In this document: one piece after another, positions 42,513 through 49,256 of the stretch | Numbering within the stretch: position 1 is the first letter of the stretch | Layout of the letters: the number at the start of each line of letters is the position of its first letter | Assembly: GCA_044508835.1 (NCBI GenBank) | Contig: JBIQHD010000005.1 | Location: 132,816-196,815 of the forward strand | Length of the DNA: 64,000 nt | Direction of reading: 5' to 3' | Origin: JAKFDI01 sp044508835 | GTDB lineage: Bacteria > Pseudomonadota > Gammaproteobacteria > Burkholderiales > Burkholderiaceae_C | Notes under the pieces: model-generated | Seen by the model: only the letters and a program-made list of their open reading frames with translations | What the model was told of the DNA's origin: nothing | Databases searched by the model: none | Program-made: the position numbers and the translations under genes

Positions 42513-43619
42513 ATGCCTAAGGTCCGGCTGGCCTACACCCTGTCGGACGACGACAACGCCGCCGCCCCGCATCGTGCGCTGCACCATCCGCTGCTGCTGA
42601 TCCTGGCGGCGGTGCACGACACCGGCTCCATCTCCGGCGCGGCACGTCGGCTCGAGCTTTCCTACCGCCACGTCTGGGGCGAGCTCAAGCGCTGGGAGCA
42701 GACGCTCGGCCAGCCGCTGGTGCTGTGGGCCAAGGGGCAGCCGGCCCTGCTCGCGCCCTTCGGCGAGAAGCTGCTGTGGGCCGAGCGCCGGGCGCTGGCG
42801 CGCCTCGCGCCGCAGATCGAGTCGCTGCGCAGCGAGCTGGAGCGCGCCTTCGCGCTCGCCTTCGACGACAGCGCCGGCGTGATCCCGATGTTCGCGAGCC
42901 ACGACGAGGCCCTGCCCCGCCTGCGCGACCGCGTGGCGCGGCGCCACAACCTGCACCTGGACATCCAGTTCACCGGCAGCGTGGACGCGCTCGCGGCGCT
43001 GAACGACGGGCGCTGCCTGATGGCGGGTTTCCACGCGCTGACCGACTCGCCGCTGCGCTCGCCCACCGCGCGCACCTACCGGCCGATGCTCAAGCCGGGG
43101 CGGCACAAGCTGATCGGCTTCGCCAAGCGGCGGCAGGGCCTGATGGTGGCGGCCGGCAATCCGCTTCGCATCGGCGCCCTGGCCGACCTCGCGCGCCCCG
43201 GCGTGCGCTTCGTCAACTGCCAGCGCGGCACCGGCACGCGCGTGGTGCTGGAGGAGCTGCTGTGGGCGGCGCGCATCGCGCCGGAGCGCATCGTCGGCTT
43301 CGAGCGGGTCGAGCGCTCGCACCAGGCCGCGGCCGAGGCGGTGGCCAGCGGCGGTGCCGACGCGGCCTTCGGCATCGAGCCCGTCGCCCGCGCGCGCGGG
43401 CTCGAGTTCATCGGCCTGGCGCAGGAGCGGTACTTCCTCGTCACGCTGGCCGCAACGCTGCCGCATCCGCAGGTCGCCACCCTGCTGCAGGCGCTGTGCG
43501 ACGACGCCTGGCGCGCCGAGCTCGACGCCATCCCCGGCCATGCGGCCGAGCGCTGCGGCGAAGTACTTTCGCTGCGCCGCGTGCTGCCGTGGTGGAGCTA
43601 CAAGCGACCGAAGCTGTGA
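42513..43619 (+). CDS. ModE-type HTH regulator with C-terminal substrate-binding domain (tungstate/molybdate sensor candidate)
   Basis: A 368-residue regulator. Residues about 20-100 form a ModE/LysR-like winged HTH (LLLILAAVHDTGSISGAARRLELSYRHVWGELKRWEQTLGQPLVLWAKGQPALLAPFGEKLLWAERR). The rest is a periplasmic-binding-protein-like domain (VIPMFASHDEALPRL, FTGSVDALAALNDGRCLMAGFH, FVNCQRGTGTRVVLEELL). Such proteins often sit beside TupABC and sense the oxyanion. It is divergent from tupB by 63 bases, so it likely controls tupBCA and itself. The ligand is inferred from position. The stop is one base from the next gene's stop on the other strand. Confidence 0.85.
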   Translation: MPKVRLAYTLSDDDNAAAPHRALHHPLLLILAAVHDTGSISGAARRLELSYRHVWGELKRWEQTLGQPLVLWAKGQPALLAPFGEKLLWAERRALARLAPQIESLRSELERAFALAFDDSAGVIPMFASHDEALPRLRDRVARRHNLHLDIQFTGSVDALAALNDGRCLMAGFHALTDSPLRSPTARTYRPMLKPGRHKLIGFAKRRQGLMVAAGNPLRIGALADLARPGVRFVNCQRGTGTRVVLEELLWAARIAPERIVGFERVERSHQAAAEAVASGGADAAFGIEPVARARGLEFIGLAQERYFLVTLAATLPHPQVATLLQALCDDAWRAELDAIPGHAAERCGEVLSLRRVLPWWSYKRPKL

Positions 43620-43620
43620 A

Positions 43621-44688
43621 CTACATGCGCGATGCCAGCGGCAGGTTGAGCAGCAGGTTCTGCGGCTTGAGCCGGAGCGTGCCGTCGGCGGTCACCGCCA
43701 GACCCAGGTAGACCGGCTTGCCCGCCACGTCGGCGCGCATCTCGCGTGCGTCGCGAAAGCGCAGGCGGAACAGGCTGACGAGGCGCTGCATGCGTTCGGG
43801 CTCGACCGGCCGGTCCTCGTACAGGTCGTTGAGCAGGGCCGTGGACTCGACGTCGAGCCCGACGTGCCAGCGCCACGCCGCGTCGTCGATCTTCTGCAGC
43901 GGCTGGATGTCGACGCCGATGCCGAGCAGGTGCGCCAGCCAACGCTCCAGCACCCGCGCGAGGGCGTCCAGGCCGGAATGGGCCCTGGCCAGCGTGAAGC
44001 TCACGCCGTGGCCGAGGTCGCGGCGGACCTCGTGCGTGAGGTCGAGCACCATCGAATGGCGCGCGCCGGCCTGCCAGTAGCGGGCGGCGTTGTCCGCCGC
44101 CAGCACGTCCAGCGTGACGCTGCGCCAGGGCGTGTCGCTCTGCCGCAGCAGCCGCCCCATGTCGCCGAGCCCGCCGGTTTCGCCGAGCAGTTCGACCGTG
44201 TCCCGGTCGGCCGAGAGCCAATGGCCCTCCTGCAGCGACACGCGCTGCGCGCGGAACAGCAGCTCGGCGGCGCGTGCCTCGAACGGGTCGTCGACCGCGC
44301 CCGCGACCAGCAGGTTGTGCACGATGGCCTGCACCAGCCGGTCGACGAAGGCGGGCGGGATGTCGACGCGCCCGCCGCGCATGAGCTGCAGGTAGTAGGC
44401 CTCCAGCGTGCCGGCGGCGAGCAGCGCGTCGCGGAAGGCGAGGAACAGCGCGTAGTTGGCGCGGGCGTCCTCGTCGCGCACGGCGGCGAGCGTCCGGGCG
44501 CTCACGGCCTGCCCGGGCTGCGCCGCCAGCGCCGCATGCAGCCGCGATTCGTCCGCGCACGATTCGGGCACCGGCGCCAGCTCGGGCAGCGCGAGGTACA
44601 GGCGCCAGTAGGCGTCGGTCGGGCGCAGCCAGCCGCGGCCGGTGCGTTCGAGCTGCGCCAGGCCGCTGTCCGGCCAGAAGTCGTGCAT
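43621..44688 (-). CDS. DUF6352 family protein (uncharacterised), between the tup regulator and mobB
   Basis: A 355-residue protein that I recall as DUF6352; this is memory, not a search. It begins MHDFWPDSGLAQLERTGRGWLRPTDAYWRLYLALPELAPVPESC, has ARANYALFLAFRDALLAAGTLEAYYLQLMRGG and RVDIPPAFVDRLVQAIVHNLL, and ends TADGTLRLKPQNLLLNLPLASRM. No signal peptide, membrane segment or known catalytic motif is visible. GAGGTG lies near the ATG. Its location among molybdenum/tungsten cofactor genes suggests a part in formate dehydrogenase biogenesis, which remains to be shown. Confidence 0.7.
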   Translation of the reverse strand: MHDFWPDSGLAQLERTGRGWLRPTDAYWRLYLALPELAPVPESCADESRLHAALAAQPGQAVSARTLAAVRDEDARANYALFLAFRDALLAAGTLEAYYLQLMRGGRVDIPPAFVDRLVQAIVHNLLVAGAVDDPFEARAAELLFRAQRVSLQEGHWLSADRDTVELLGETGGLGDMGRLLRQSDTPWRSVTLDVLAADNAARYWQAGARHSMVLDLTHEVRRDLGHGVSFTLARAHSGLDALARVLERWLAHLLGIGVDIQPLQKIDDAAWRWHVGLDVESTALLNDLYEDRPVEPERMQRLVSLFRLRFRDAREMRADVAGKPVYLGLAVTADGTLRLKPQNLLLNLPLASRM

Positions 44689-44832
44689 GGACACCTCGGG
44701 GAAGGAAGGCTCGCGGCATGGTACGGTGGCCGGCCCGCCCCGGCGCGTGCGCGATCGACGAACATCGCGGCTGCGGCCCCGCCGACCCGCGGGTGCCGCC
44801 CCTCTCTCCACCAGCATCAAGACAAGGCCAGG

Positions 44833-45366
44833 ATGAAAGTCGTCGGGTTCTGCGGGTATTCCGGCTCGGGCAAGACCACGCTGATCGAGCAGCTCATCGC
44901 GCGGCTGCGGCTCGCCGGCGAGCGCGTCTCGGTGCTCAAGCATGCGCACCATGCGTTCGACATCGACCACGAGGGCAAGGACTCGTGGCGGCACCGCCAG
45001 GCCGGCGCCTTCGAGGTGGTGATCGCCTCCGACCGGCGGCTCGCCAAGATGCGCGAGTACGACGCGCCGGGCGAGCCCACGCTCGACCAGATGCTGGGCG
45101 AGCTGAGCCCCTGCGACTGGGTGCTGGTCGAAGGCTTCAAGAGCTCGGCGCTCGTGAAGATCGAGGTCTGGCGCGCCGCCACCGGCAAGCCGGTGCGCTA
45201 TCCGGGCGACCCGCGCATCGTGGCCATCGCGACCGACAGCCCCGGCGCGCTGCCCGAGCCGACGGCGCTGCCGCTGCTGGACCTCAACGATCCCGAGGCG
45301 GTGCTGGACTTCATGCAGCGCCACGCCGCGCGCTTCGCCGGCGCGGCGCAGGCCGCCGCGACCTGA
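44833..45366 (+). CDS. mobB: Molybdopterin-guanine dinucleotide biosynthesis protein MobB
   Basis: A 177-residue GTP-binding protein. Walker A is at the start, VVGFCGYSGSGKTTLIEQLI, followed by VLKHAHHAFDIDHEGKDSWRHRQAGA (family block) and DWVLVEGFKSSALVKIEVWR. MobB binds GTP and assists MobA in forming MGD, hence again a gene serving the formate dehydrogenases. It is divergent from DUF6352 (144 bases between starts). CCAGG lies just before the ATG as a weak ribosome binding site. The end is close to a phospholipase D gene on the opposite strand, with 16 bases between stops. Confidence 0.95.
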   Translation: MKVVGFCGYSGSGKTTLIEQLIARLRLAGERVSVLKHAHHAFDIDHEGKDSWRHRQAGAFEVVIASDRRLAKMREYDAPGEPTLDQMLGELSPCDWVLVEGFKSSALVKIEVWRAATGKPVRYPGDPRIVAIATDSPGALPEPTALPLLDLNDPEAVLDFMQRHAARFAGAAQAAAT

Positions 45367-45382
45367 AGGCCGCCGGCCCGCG

Positions 45383-46930
45383 CTACAGCAGCCACTCGAT
45401 CGGCAGCAGCGCCAGCACGGCCACCGCCATTCGCCGCCAGAGGCCGGCGCCGGGCTCGCCGTCGTGCACGATGCGCTCGCCGCCGCGCTGCTCCACCCAC
45501 TGCAGCCGGCCGTCCGCGGCCAGGCGCACCCGGTAGGCGGCCTGCGGCACGGCCTCGGCGAACGCCTCGCCGATCTGCCGCGCCATGGGCGGGCTGTCGA
45601 TCACCACGCCCATCTCGGTGTTGAGCCGCACCGAGCGCGGGTCGAAGTTGAACGAGCCGACGAACACCCGCGCGCCGTCGACAGCGAAGGTCTTCGCATG
45701 CAGGCTGGCGCCCGAGCTGCCGGTCAGCCCGCGGTCGCGGGCGGTCGCGGCCAGCGCGGTGCGCTTCATCTCGAACAGCTCGACGCCGGCCTCGAGCAGC
45801 GCCCGCCGGCGCTTGGCATAGCCGGCGTGCACGGCGGCCACGTCGGTGGCCTCGAGCGAGTTGGTGAGGATGCGCACGGCCACGCCGCGCCGCGCCAGCC
45901 CGGCGAAGTACGCCACGCCCGCGGCCGTGGGCACGAAGTACGGCGACACCAGGTCGATGCGCTGCGCCGGCACGCCCAGGCCGGCGGCGAAGCGCTGCGG
46001 CAGCAGGCTCTCGGGCGCGGCGCGGCCGAGGCCCTTGGCCGGGTCGTCGCTCACCAGGTGTGCGGCGGCCCAGGCCAGCGGCAGGCTGCCGTCGAGCAGC
46101 GCGCGCACGAACGGCAGCGAGCGGATCGCCTCCACGTAGTCGCGCGCCTGCGGATCGCGCTCGGCGCGCGAGGCCGCCTCGGCGAGCGCCTGCAGTCCGG
46201 CCGGCCCGGCGGGCGGCAGCACGCGCGACGCCGGGTAGGCCGAGGCGCTGGCCCAGTAGCGGTCGAAGTCGCTCGACACCTCGTCGACCACCGGCCCGGC
46301 GGCCATCACGTCGAGGTCGACGAACAGCGGCGCCTGGCCCGCGCCGAAGTACTCGTCGCCCACGTTGCGCCCGCCGACGATGGTGACCTGGTTGTCGGCG
46401 GTGAACGACTTGTTGTGCATGCGCCGGTTCAGGCGCCGGAAATCGGTGAGGTAGCCGAGCGCGCGCCAGCGCCGGTCGGCGAACGGGTTGAACAGCCGCA
46501 CCTCGACCCGCGGGTGCGCGTCGAGCGCGGCCAGCAGGCCGTCGAGCCCGACGGTGTTGTTGTCGTCGAGCAGCAGGCGCACGCGCACGCCGCGGTCGGC
46601 CGCGCGGTGCAGCGCCTCGAACAGCAGGGTGCCCGACATGTCGGCGTGCCAGATGTAGTACTGCACGTCGAGCGTGCGGTCCGCCGCGTCGGCGAGCAGC
46701 GCGCGCGCCGCGAAGGCGTCGCGCCCCTGCGCGAGCGCCACGAGGCCGGCCTGGCCGGGATGGGCCCGCACCCGCGGCGCCAGCGCCCGGCCGAGCCGCG
46801 TGTCGGCGGTGGCGCGCAGCACGCTCGACGCGGGGCGCCCGTCCAGCGGCGGCAGCGCCGAGCGCCAGGCCCACGCGCCGAGCGCCAGCGCCGCCGGCAG
46901 GGCCGCGAACAGCAGGAGGCGCCAGCTCAT
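45383..46930 (-). CDS. Phospholipase D family protein (ClsC/cardiolipin synthase-like)
   Basis: A 515-residue protein with an N-terminal membrane anchor (LLLFAALPAALALGAWAW) and two HKD active-site motifs: HNKSFTADNQVTIVGGRNVGDEYF (about residues 170-193) and HAKTFAVDGARVFVGSFNFDPRS (about residues 400-425). The order, LDVQYYIWHADMSGTLLFEAL and the EMKR region fit the phosphatidyl-transferring or phospholipase D superfamily, closest to ClsC-type enzymes. It probably acts on phospholipids at the inner membrane face. No partner gene (ymdB-like) is evident. It starts 9 bases after the stop of the TetR gene upstream on the same strand. Confidence 0.9.
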   Translation of the reverse strand: MSWRLLLFAALPAALALGAWAWRSALPPLDGRPASSVLRATADTRLGRALAPRVRAHPGQAGLVALAQGRDAFAARALLADAADRTLDVQYYIWHADMSGTLLFEALHRAADRGVRVRLLLDDNNTVGLDGLLAALDAHPRVEVRLFNPFADRRWRALGYLTDFRRLNRRMHNKSFTADNQVTIVGGRNVGDEYFGAGQAPLFVDLDVMAAGPVVDEVSSDFDRYWASASAYPASRVLPPAGPAGLQALAEAASRAERDPQARDYVEAIRSLPFVRALLDGSLPLAWAAAHLVSDDPAKGLGRAAPESLLPQRFAAGLGVPAQRIDLVSPYFVPTAAGVAYFAGLARRGVAVRILTNSLEATDVAAVHAGYAKRRRALLEAGVELFEMKRTALAATARDRGLTGSSGASLHAKTFAVDGARVFVGSFNFDPRSVRLNTEMGVVIDSPPMARQIGEAFAEAVPQAAYRVRLAADGRLQWVEQRGGERIVHDGEPGAGLWRRMAVAVLALLPIEWLL

Positions 46931-46939
46931 GGCCCGAGG

Positions 46940-47584
46940 CTACAGCCCCTTCTCGACCATATCGAGCAGCCGCTGCGCGAGCGCCTGCAACTGGCGCGGG
47001 TCGGCCTGCCGCAGCGGCCCGTCGAGGACCAGCAGCGCCATGCCGTGCACCGCCGACCACGCGAGGTATTCCGCGCCGGGGCGGCGCGCGGCGGGCAGCA
47101 GCCCGGTCGCCACCATGCGGTCGAGCGCGGCGCCCAGCAGTTCGAAGGGGTTGAGGCCGCTTTGGCCGGCCTTGTCGGGATCGGTGTCGCCCTCGACCGC
47201 ATCGGCCACCGAGAACGCGGTGCGGAACAGGCCCGTCTCCTCCTGCGCGAAGCGCAGGTAGCCGGCGCCCACCGCGCGCAGGCTGCCGCGCGCGAAGTCG
47301 GCCGGCCGGCGGCCGCGGCGCAGGCCGGCGAGCTGCGCCTCCATCGCCATCGCCAGCGACGACAGCGCGAAGGCCCGCACCGCCTGCAGCAGGTCGTCGC
47401 GGCTCGCGAAGTGGCGGTAGGCGGCGTTGGGCACCACGCCGGCGCGCCGCGTGGCCTCGCGCAGCACCACCGCATCGGGCCCGCCCTGGCGCGCGAGCTC
47501 GATGCCCGCCGCCAGCAGCGCCCGGCGCAGGTCGCCGTGGCGATAGGTGCTGCGCGGCGCGGGGCGGGTCGTCGTCTCGGTCAT
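46940..47584 (-). CDS. TetR/AcrR family transcriptional regulator
   Basis: A 214-residue regulator with an N-terminal HTH: STYRHGDLRRALLAAGIELARQGGPDAVVLREATRRAGVVPNAAYRHFASRDDLLQAVRAFAL. The C-terminal domain is the WHG/TetR_C-like helical bundle (ALDRMVATGLLPAARRPGAEYLAWSAVHGMALL). The start at 47584 is chosen because MTETTTRPAPRSTYRHGDLR immediately precedes the HTH; an extension to 47653 would enter the promoter. It is divergent from the VOC gene, with nested dyads at 47618-47661 between them. It is upstream of the phospholipase D gene on the same strand (9-base gap). Confidence 0.9.
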   Translation of the reverse strand: MTETTTRPAPRSTYRHGDLRRALLAAGIELARQGGPDAVVLREATRRAGVVPNAAYRHFASRDDLLQAVRAFALSSLAMAMEAQLAGLRRGRRPADFARGSLRAVGAGYLRFAQEETGLFRTAFSVADAVEGDTDPDKAGQSGLNPFELLGAALDRMVATGLLPAARRPGAEYLAWSAVHGMALLVLDGPLRQADPRQLQALAQRLLDMVEKGL

Positions 47585-47617
47585 TCGGGCTCCATCTCGA
47601 CAGGGGAAATTCTCTTT

Positions 47618-47661
47618 GCTAAGGTGTTGTGGACGGCGTACACAAATAGGCACAAGTTAGC
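47618..47661. promoter_or_regulatory. Nested dyad operator candidate for the TetR regulator
   Basis: Two nested inverted repeats: TTGTG (47627-47631) with CACAA (47641-47645), spacer 9, and outside them TGCTAA (47618-47623) with TTAGCA (47656-47661). The stretch is clearly lower in GC than its surroundings. It lies 34-77 bases upstream of the TetR start and between it and the divergent VOC gene, the expected place for autoregulation. Confidence 0.5.
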
Positions 47662-47700
47662 ACATCGCCGCGCCGCGCGGCCGTTCCACCACCCGCTGCC

Positions 47701-47740
47701 ATTCATTGCCACCCATTGCCACCCATCACCACCCATTGCC
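47701..47740 (+). repeat. Four 10-bp direct repeats immediately before the VOC gene
   Basis: The 40 bases are four aligned decamers, consensus ACCCATTGCC (copies: ATTCATTGCC, ACCCATTGCC, ACCCATCACC, ACCCATTGCC). They end directly at the AGGAG ribosome binding site (47741-47745). One DNA-turn periodicity would place any bound protein on one helix face; simple slippage is the alternative origin. Confidence 0.7.
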
Positions 47741-47751
47741 AGGAGATCGCC

Positions 47752-48159
47752 ATGCACGTCCGACCCTACCTGTCGTTCGAGGGGCGCTGCGAGGAAGCGC
47801 TCGAGTTCTACCGCCGCGCGGTCGGCGCCGAGGTCACCGCCCTCGTGCGCTTCCGCGAAAGCCCCGATCCCGCCTCGGTCCCGCCGGGCACGGCCGACAA
47901 GGTGATGCACAGCAGCCTGCGCATCGGCGACTCCGAACTGATGGCCACCGACGGCGAGTGCACGGGCCGCGGCGGCTTCACCGGCATCTCGCTCGCCCTC
48001 TCGGGCAGGGACGACGCGGAGACCGCCCGCCTGTTCGAGGCGCTGGCCGAGGGCGGCAAGGTCGAGATGCCGCTCACCCCGACCTTCTTCTCGTCCAGCT
48101 TCGGCATGCTGAGCGACCGGTTCGGCGTCCGCTGGATGCTCATCACCGAAGCCGCCTGA
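47752..48159 (+). CDS. VOC family protein, PhnB-like (glyoxalase/bleomycin-resistance fold)
   Basis: A 135-residue protein of the PhnB/3-demethylubiquinone-methyltransferase-like VOC group: VRPYLSFEGRCEEALEFYRRAVGAEVTALVRF, VMHSSLRIGDSELMATDGE, ISLALSGRDDAETARLFEALAEGGKVEMPLTPTFFSSSFGMLSDRFGVRWMLIT. The last segment is the conserved WG-FGxxxDRFGVxW-like end. Biochemical function is not assigned for this group. AGGAG at 47741-47745 gives a good start. It is followed by the remains of an MFS gene whose usual promoter may have been this one. Confidence 0.9.
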   Translation: MHVRPYLSFEGRCEEALEFYRRAVGAEVTALVRFRESPDPASVPPGTADKVMHSSLRIGDSELMATDGECTGRGGFTGISLALSGRDDAETARLFEALAEGGKVEMPLTPTFFSSSFGMLSDRFGVRWMLITEAA

Positions 48160-48176
48160 CCCGCGAGCCGGCCACC

Positions 48177-48472
48177 ATGGCGCACGACCTCGACGAGCGC
48201 AGACACTGGTGGTGCTGTACCTGGGCGTGCTGATGATCGTGCTCGACACGACCATCGTGAACGCCGCCCTGCCCTCCATCCGCACCGGGCTCGCTTTCTC
48301 GGAGACCGCGCCGCTGCTGCTGGCGGCGATGAGCGACGTGGGCCCGGCCGACTCGGGCCTCGCCTCGGGCGTGGTCGACACCGCATTCATGATGGGCGGC
48401 GCGCTGCTGCGCACGCGGATGCGGCCCGCCCCCGGTGGGCAGGCGGCGCCGGTGGCGCAGCCCGGCGCCTAG
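48177..48472 (+). pseudogene. MFS transporter (DHA2/EmrB-QacA type) remnant: N- and C-terminal pieces joined, frameshifted
   Basis: A fragment starts as MAHDLDER, loses frame by one base near 48198-48204, and continues in another frame as VVLYLGVLMIVLDTTIVNAALPSIRTGLAFSET, the first membrane helix of a DHA2-family exporter. It is then joined directly to PLLLAAMSDVGPADSGLASGVVDTAFMMGGAL, which belongs near the last helices of that family. About 350-400 residues between are absent. This is therefore an internal deletion plus frameshift, not a functional gene. It follows the VOC gene by 17 bases. Confidence 0.8.
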
Positions 48473-48484
48473 TGCGGAAGCCGC

Positions 48485-49201
48485 TCAGGCCCGGCGCACT
48501 CTCGCCGGCTTGGTGGCGGCCACCGCGGTGGCGCTCTCGGCCGCCAGCACCAGCGCCGCCATGGCTTCCCCGCCCACGTCGATGTGCAGCCGCATGGCCG
48601 CCGCGGCCGCCGCTTCGTCGCCGGCGCAGATGGCCTGGACGATCGCCGCATGCTCGCGGTCGGAGGCCGCGAGCCGCCCCGGCTTGTCGAAGCCGCGCTG
48701 GCGATAGGCCGCGAGCGTCCTGCGCACGCCGCGCACCTGCTCCACCAGCACCGGGTTGCCGCTCGCCTGGTAGATGGCCTCGTGCAGCCGCGCGTTCGCG
48801 GCCTCGTAGCCGGGCCGGTCGGCCGCCGCCGCGCAGGCCGAGGCGGCGTCCAGCGCCTCCTGCAGGGCGCGGCGCTGCGCGCTGCCGGCCCGGCGCGCGG
48901 CCAGCCGCGCGAGCGCGGCCTCGAGCTCGGCCAGCGCCTCGAGCGTGGCCACCAGCTCGGCCGCGCTGGCGCGGCGCACGAAGATGCTCGCGCGCGGCAC
49001 GATGCGCACCAGCCCCTGCGTCGCCAGCACGAGCAACGCCTCGCGCACCGGCGTGCGCGAGGCGTCGAAGCTCAGCGCGAGCGCGCGCTCGTCGATGGGG
49101 CTGCCGGGCGGGCGCAGGCCCGACACGATCTCGCGCTCGACGGCGATGCGGATGCGGTCCTGCAGGCTCGCGGGCGCATCGCGCGGGGTGGGCTCGTCCA
49201 T
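48485..49201 (-). CDS. GntR family transcriptional regulator, FCD-domain (FadR) type
   Basis: A 238-residue regulator. The N-terminal winged HTH is RIRIAVEREIVSGLRPPGSPIDERALALSFDASRTPVREALLVLATQGLVRIVPRASIFVRR. The C-terminal FCD domain (about 90-215) has ARLHEAIYQASGNPVLVEQVRGVRRTLAAYRQRGF and a DREHAAIVQAICAGDEAAAAAAMRLHI end with metal-binding-type Asp/His positions. Such proteins sense small carboxylates. No obvious target operon adjoins it: the TonB receptor gene lies upstream on the same strand with 55 bases between. Start at 49201 gives the expected MDEPTPRDAPASLQDRIR. Confidence 0.92.
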   Translation of the reverse strand: MDEPTPRDAPASLQDRIRIAVEREIVSGLRPPGSPIDERALALSFDASRTPVREALLVLATQGLVRIVPRASIFVRRASAAELVATLEALAELEAALARLAARRAGSAQRRALQEALDAASACAAAADRPGYEAANARLHEAIYQASGNPVLVEQVRGVRRTLAAYRQRGFDKPGRLAASDREHAAIVQAICAGDEAAAAAAMRLHIDVGGEAMAALVLAAESATAVAATKPARVRRA

Positions 49202-49256
49202 GGCCCCGGAATATATCGAGGGCCGTGCCGGGCGCCGGGCGCGGCCGGCGCGCCGC

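Noticed and set aside
42450..43541. Extension of the tupB reading frame to 43541
   Set aside because: It would run through the divergent regulator gene. GTG at 42449 with an upstream GAGAAG and normal permease length is better.
47692..47740. CRISPR-like array
   Set aside because: The repeat unit is only 10 bp and contiguous without spacers, so it is a simple tandem repeat. No cas gene is seen.
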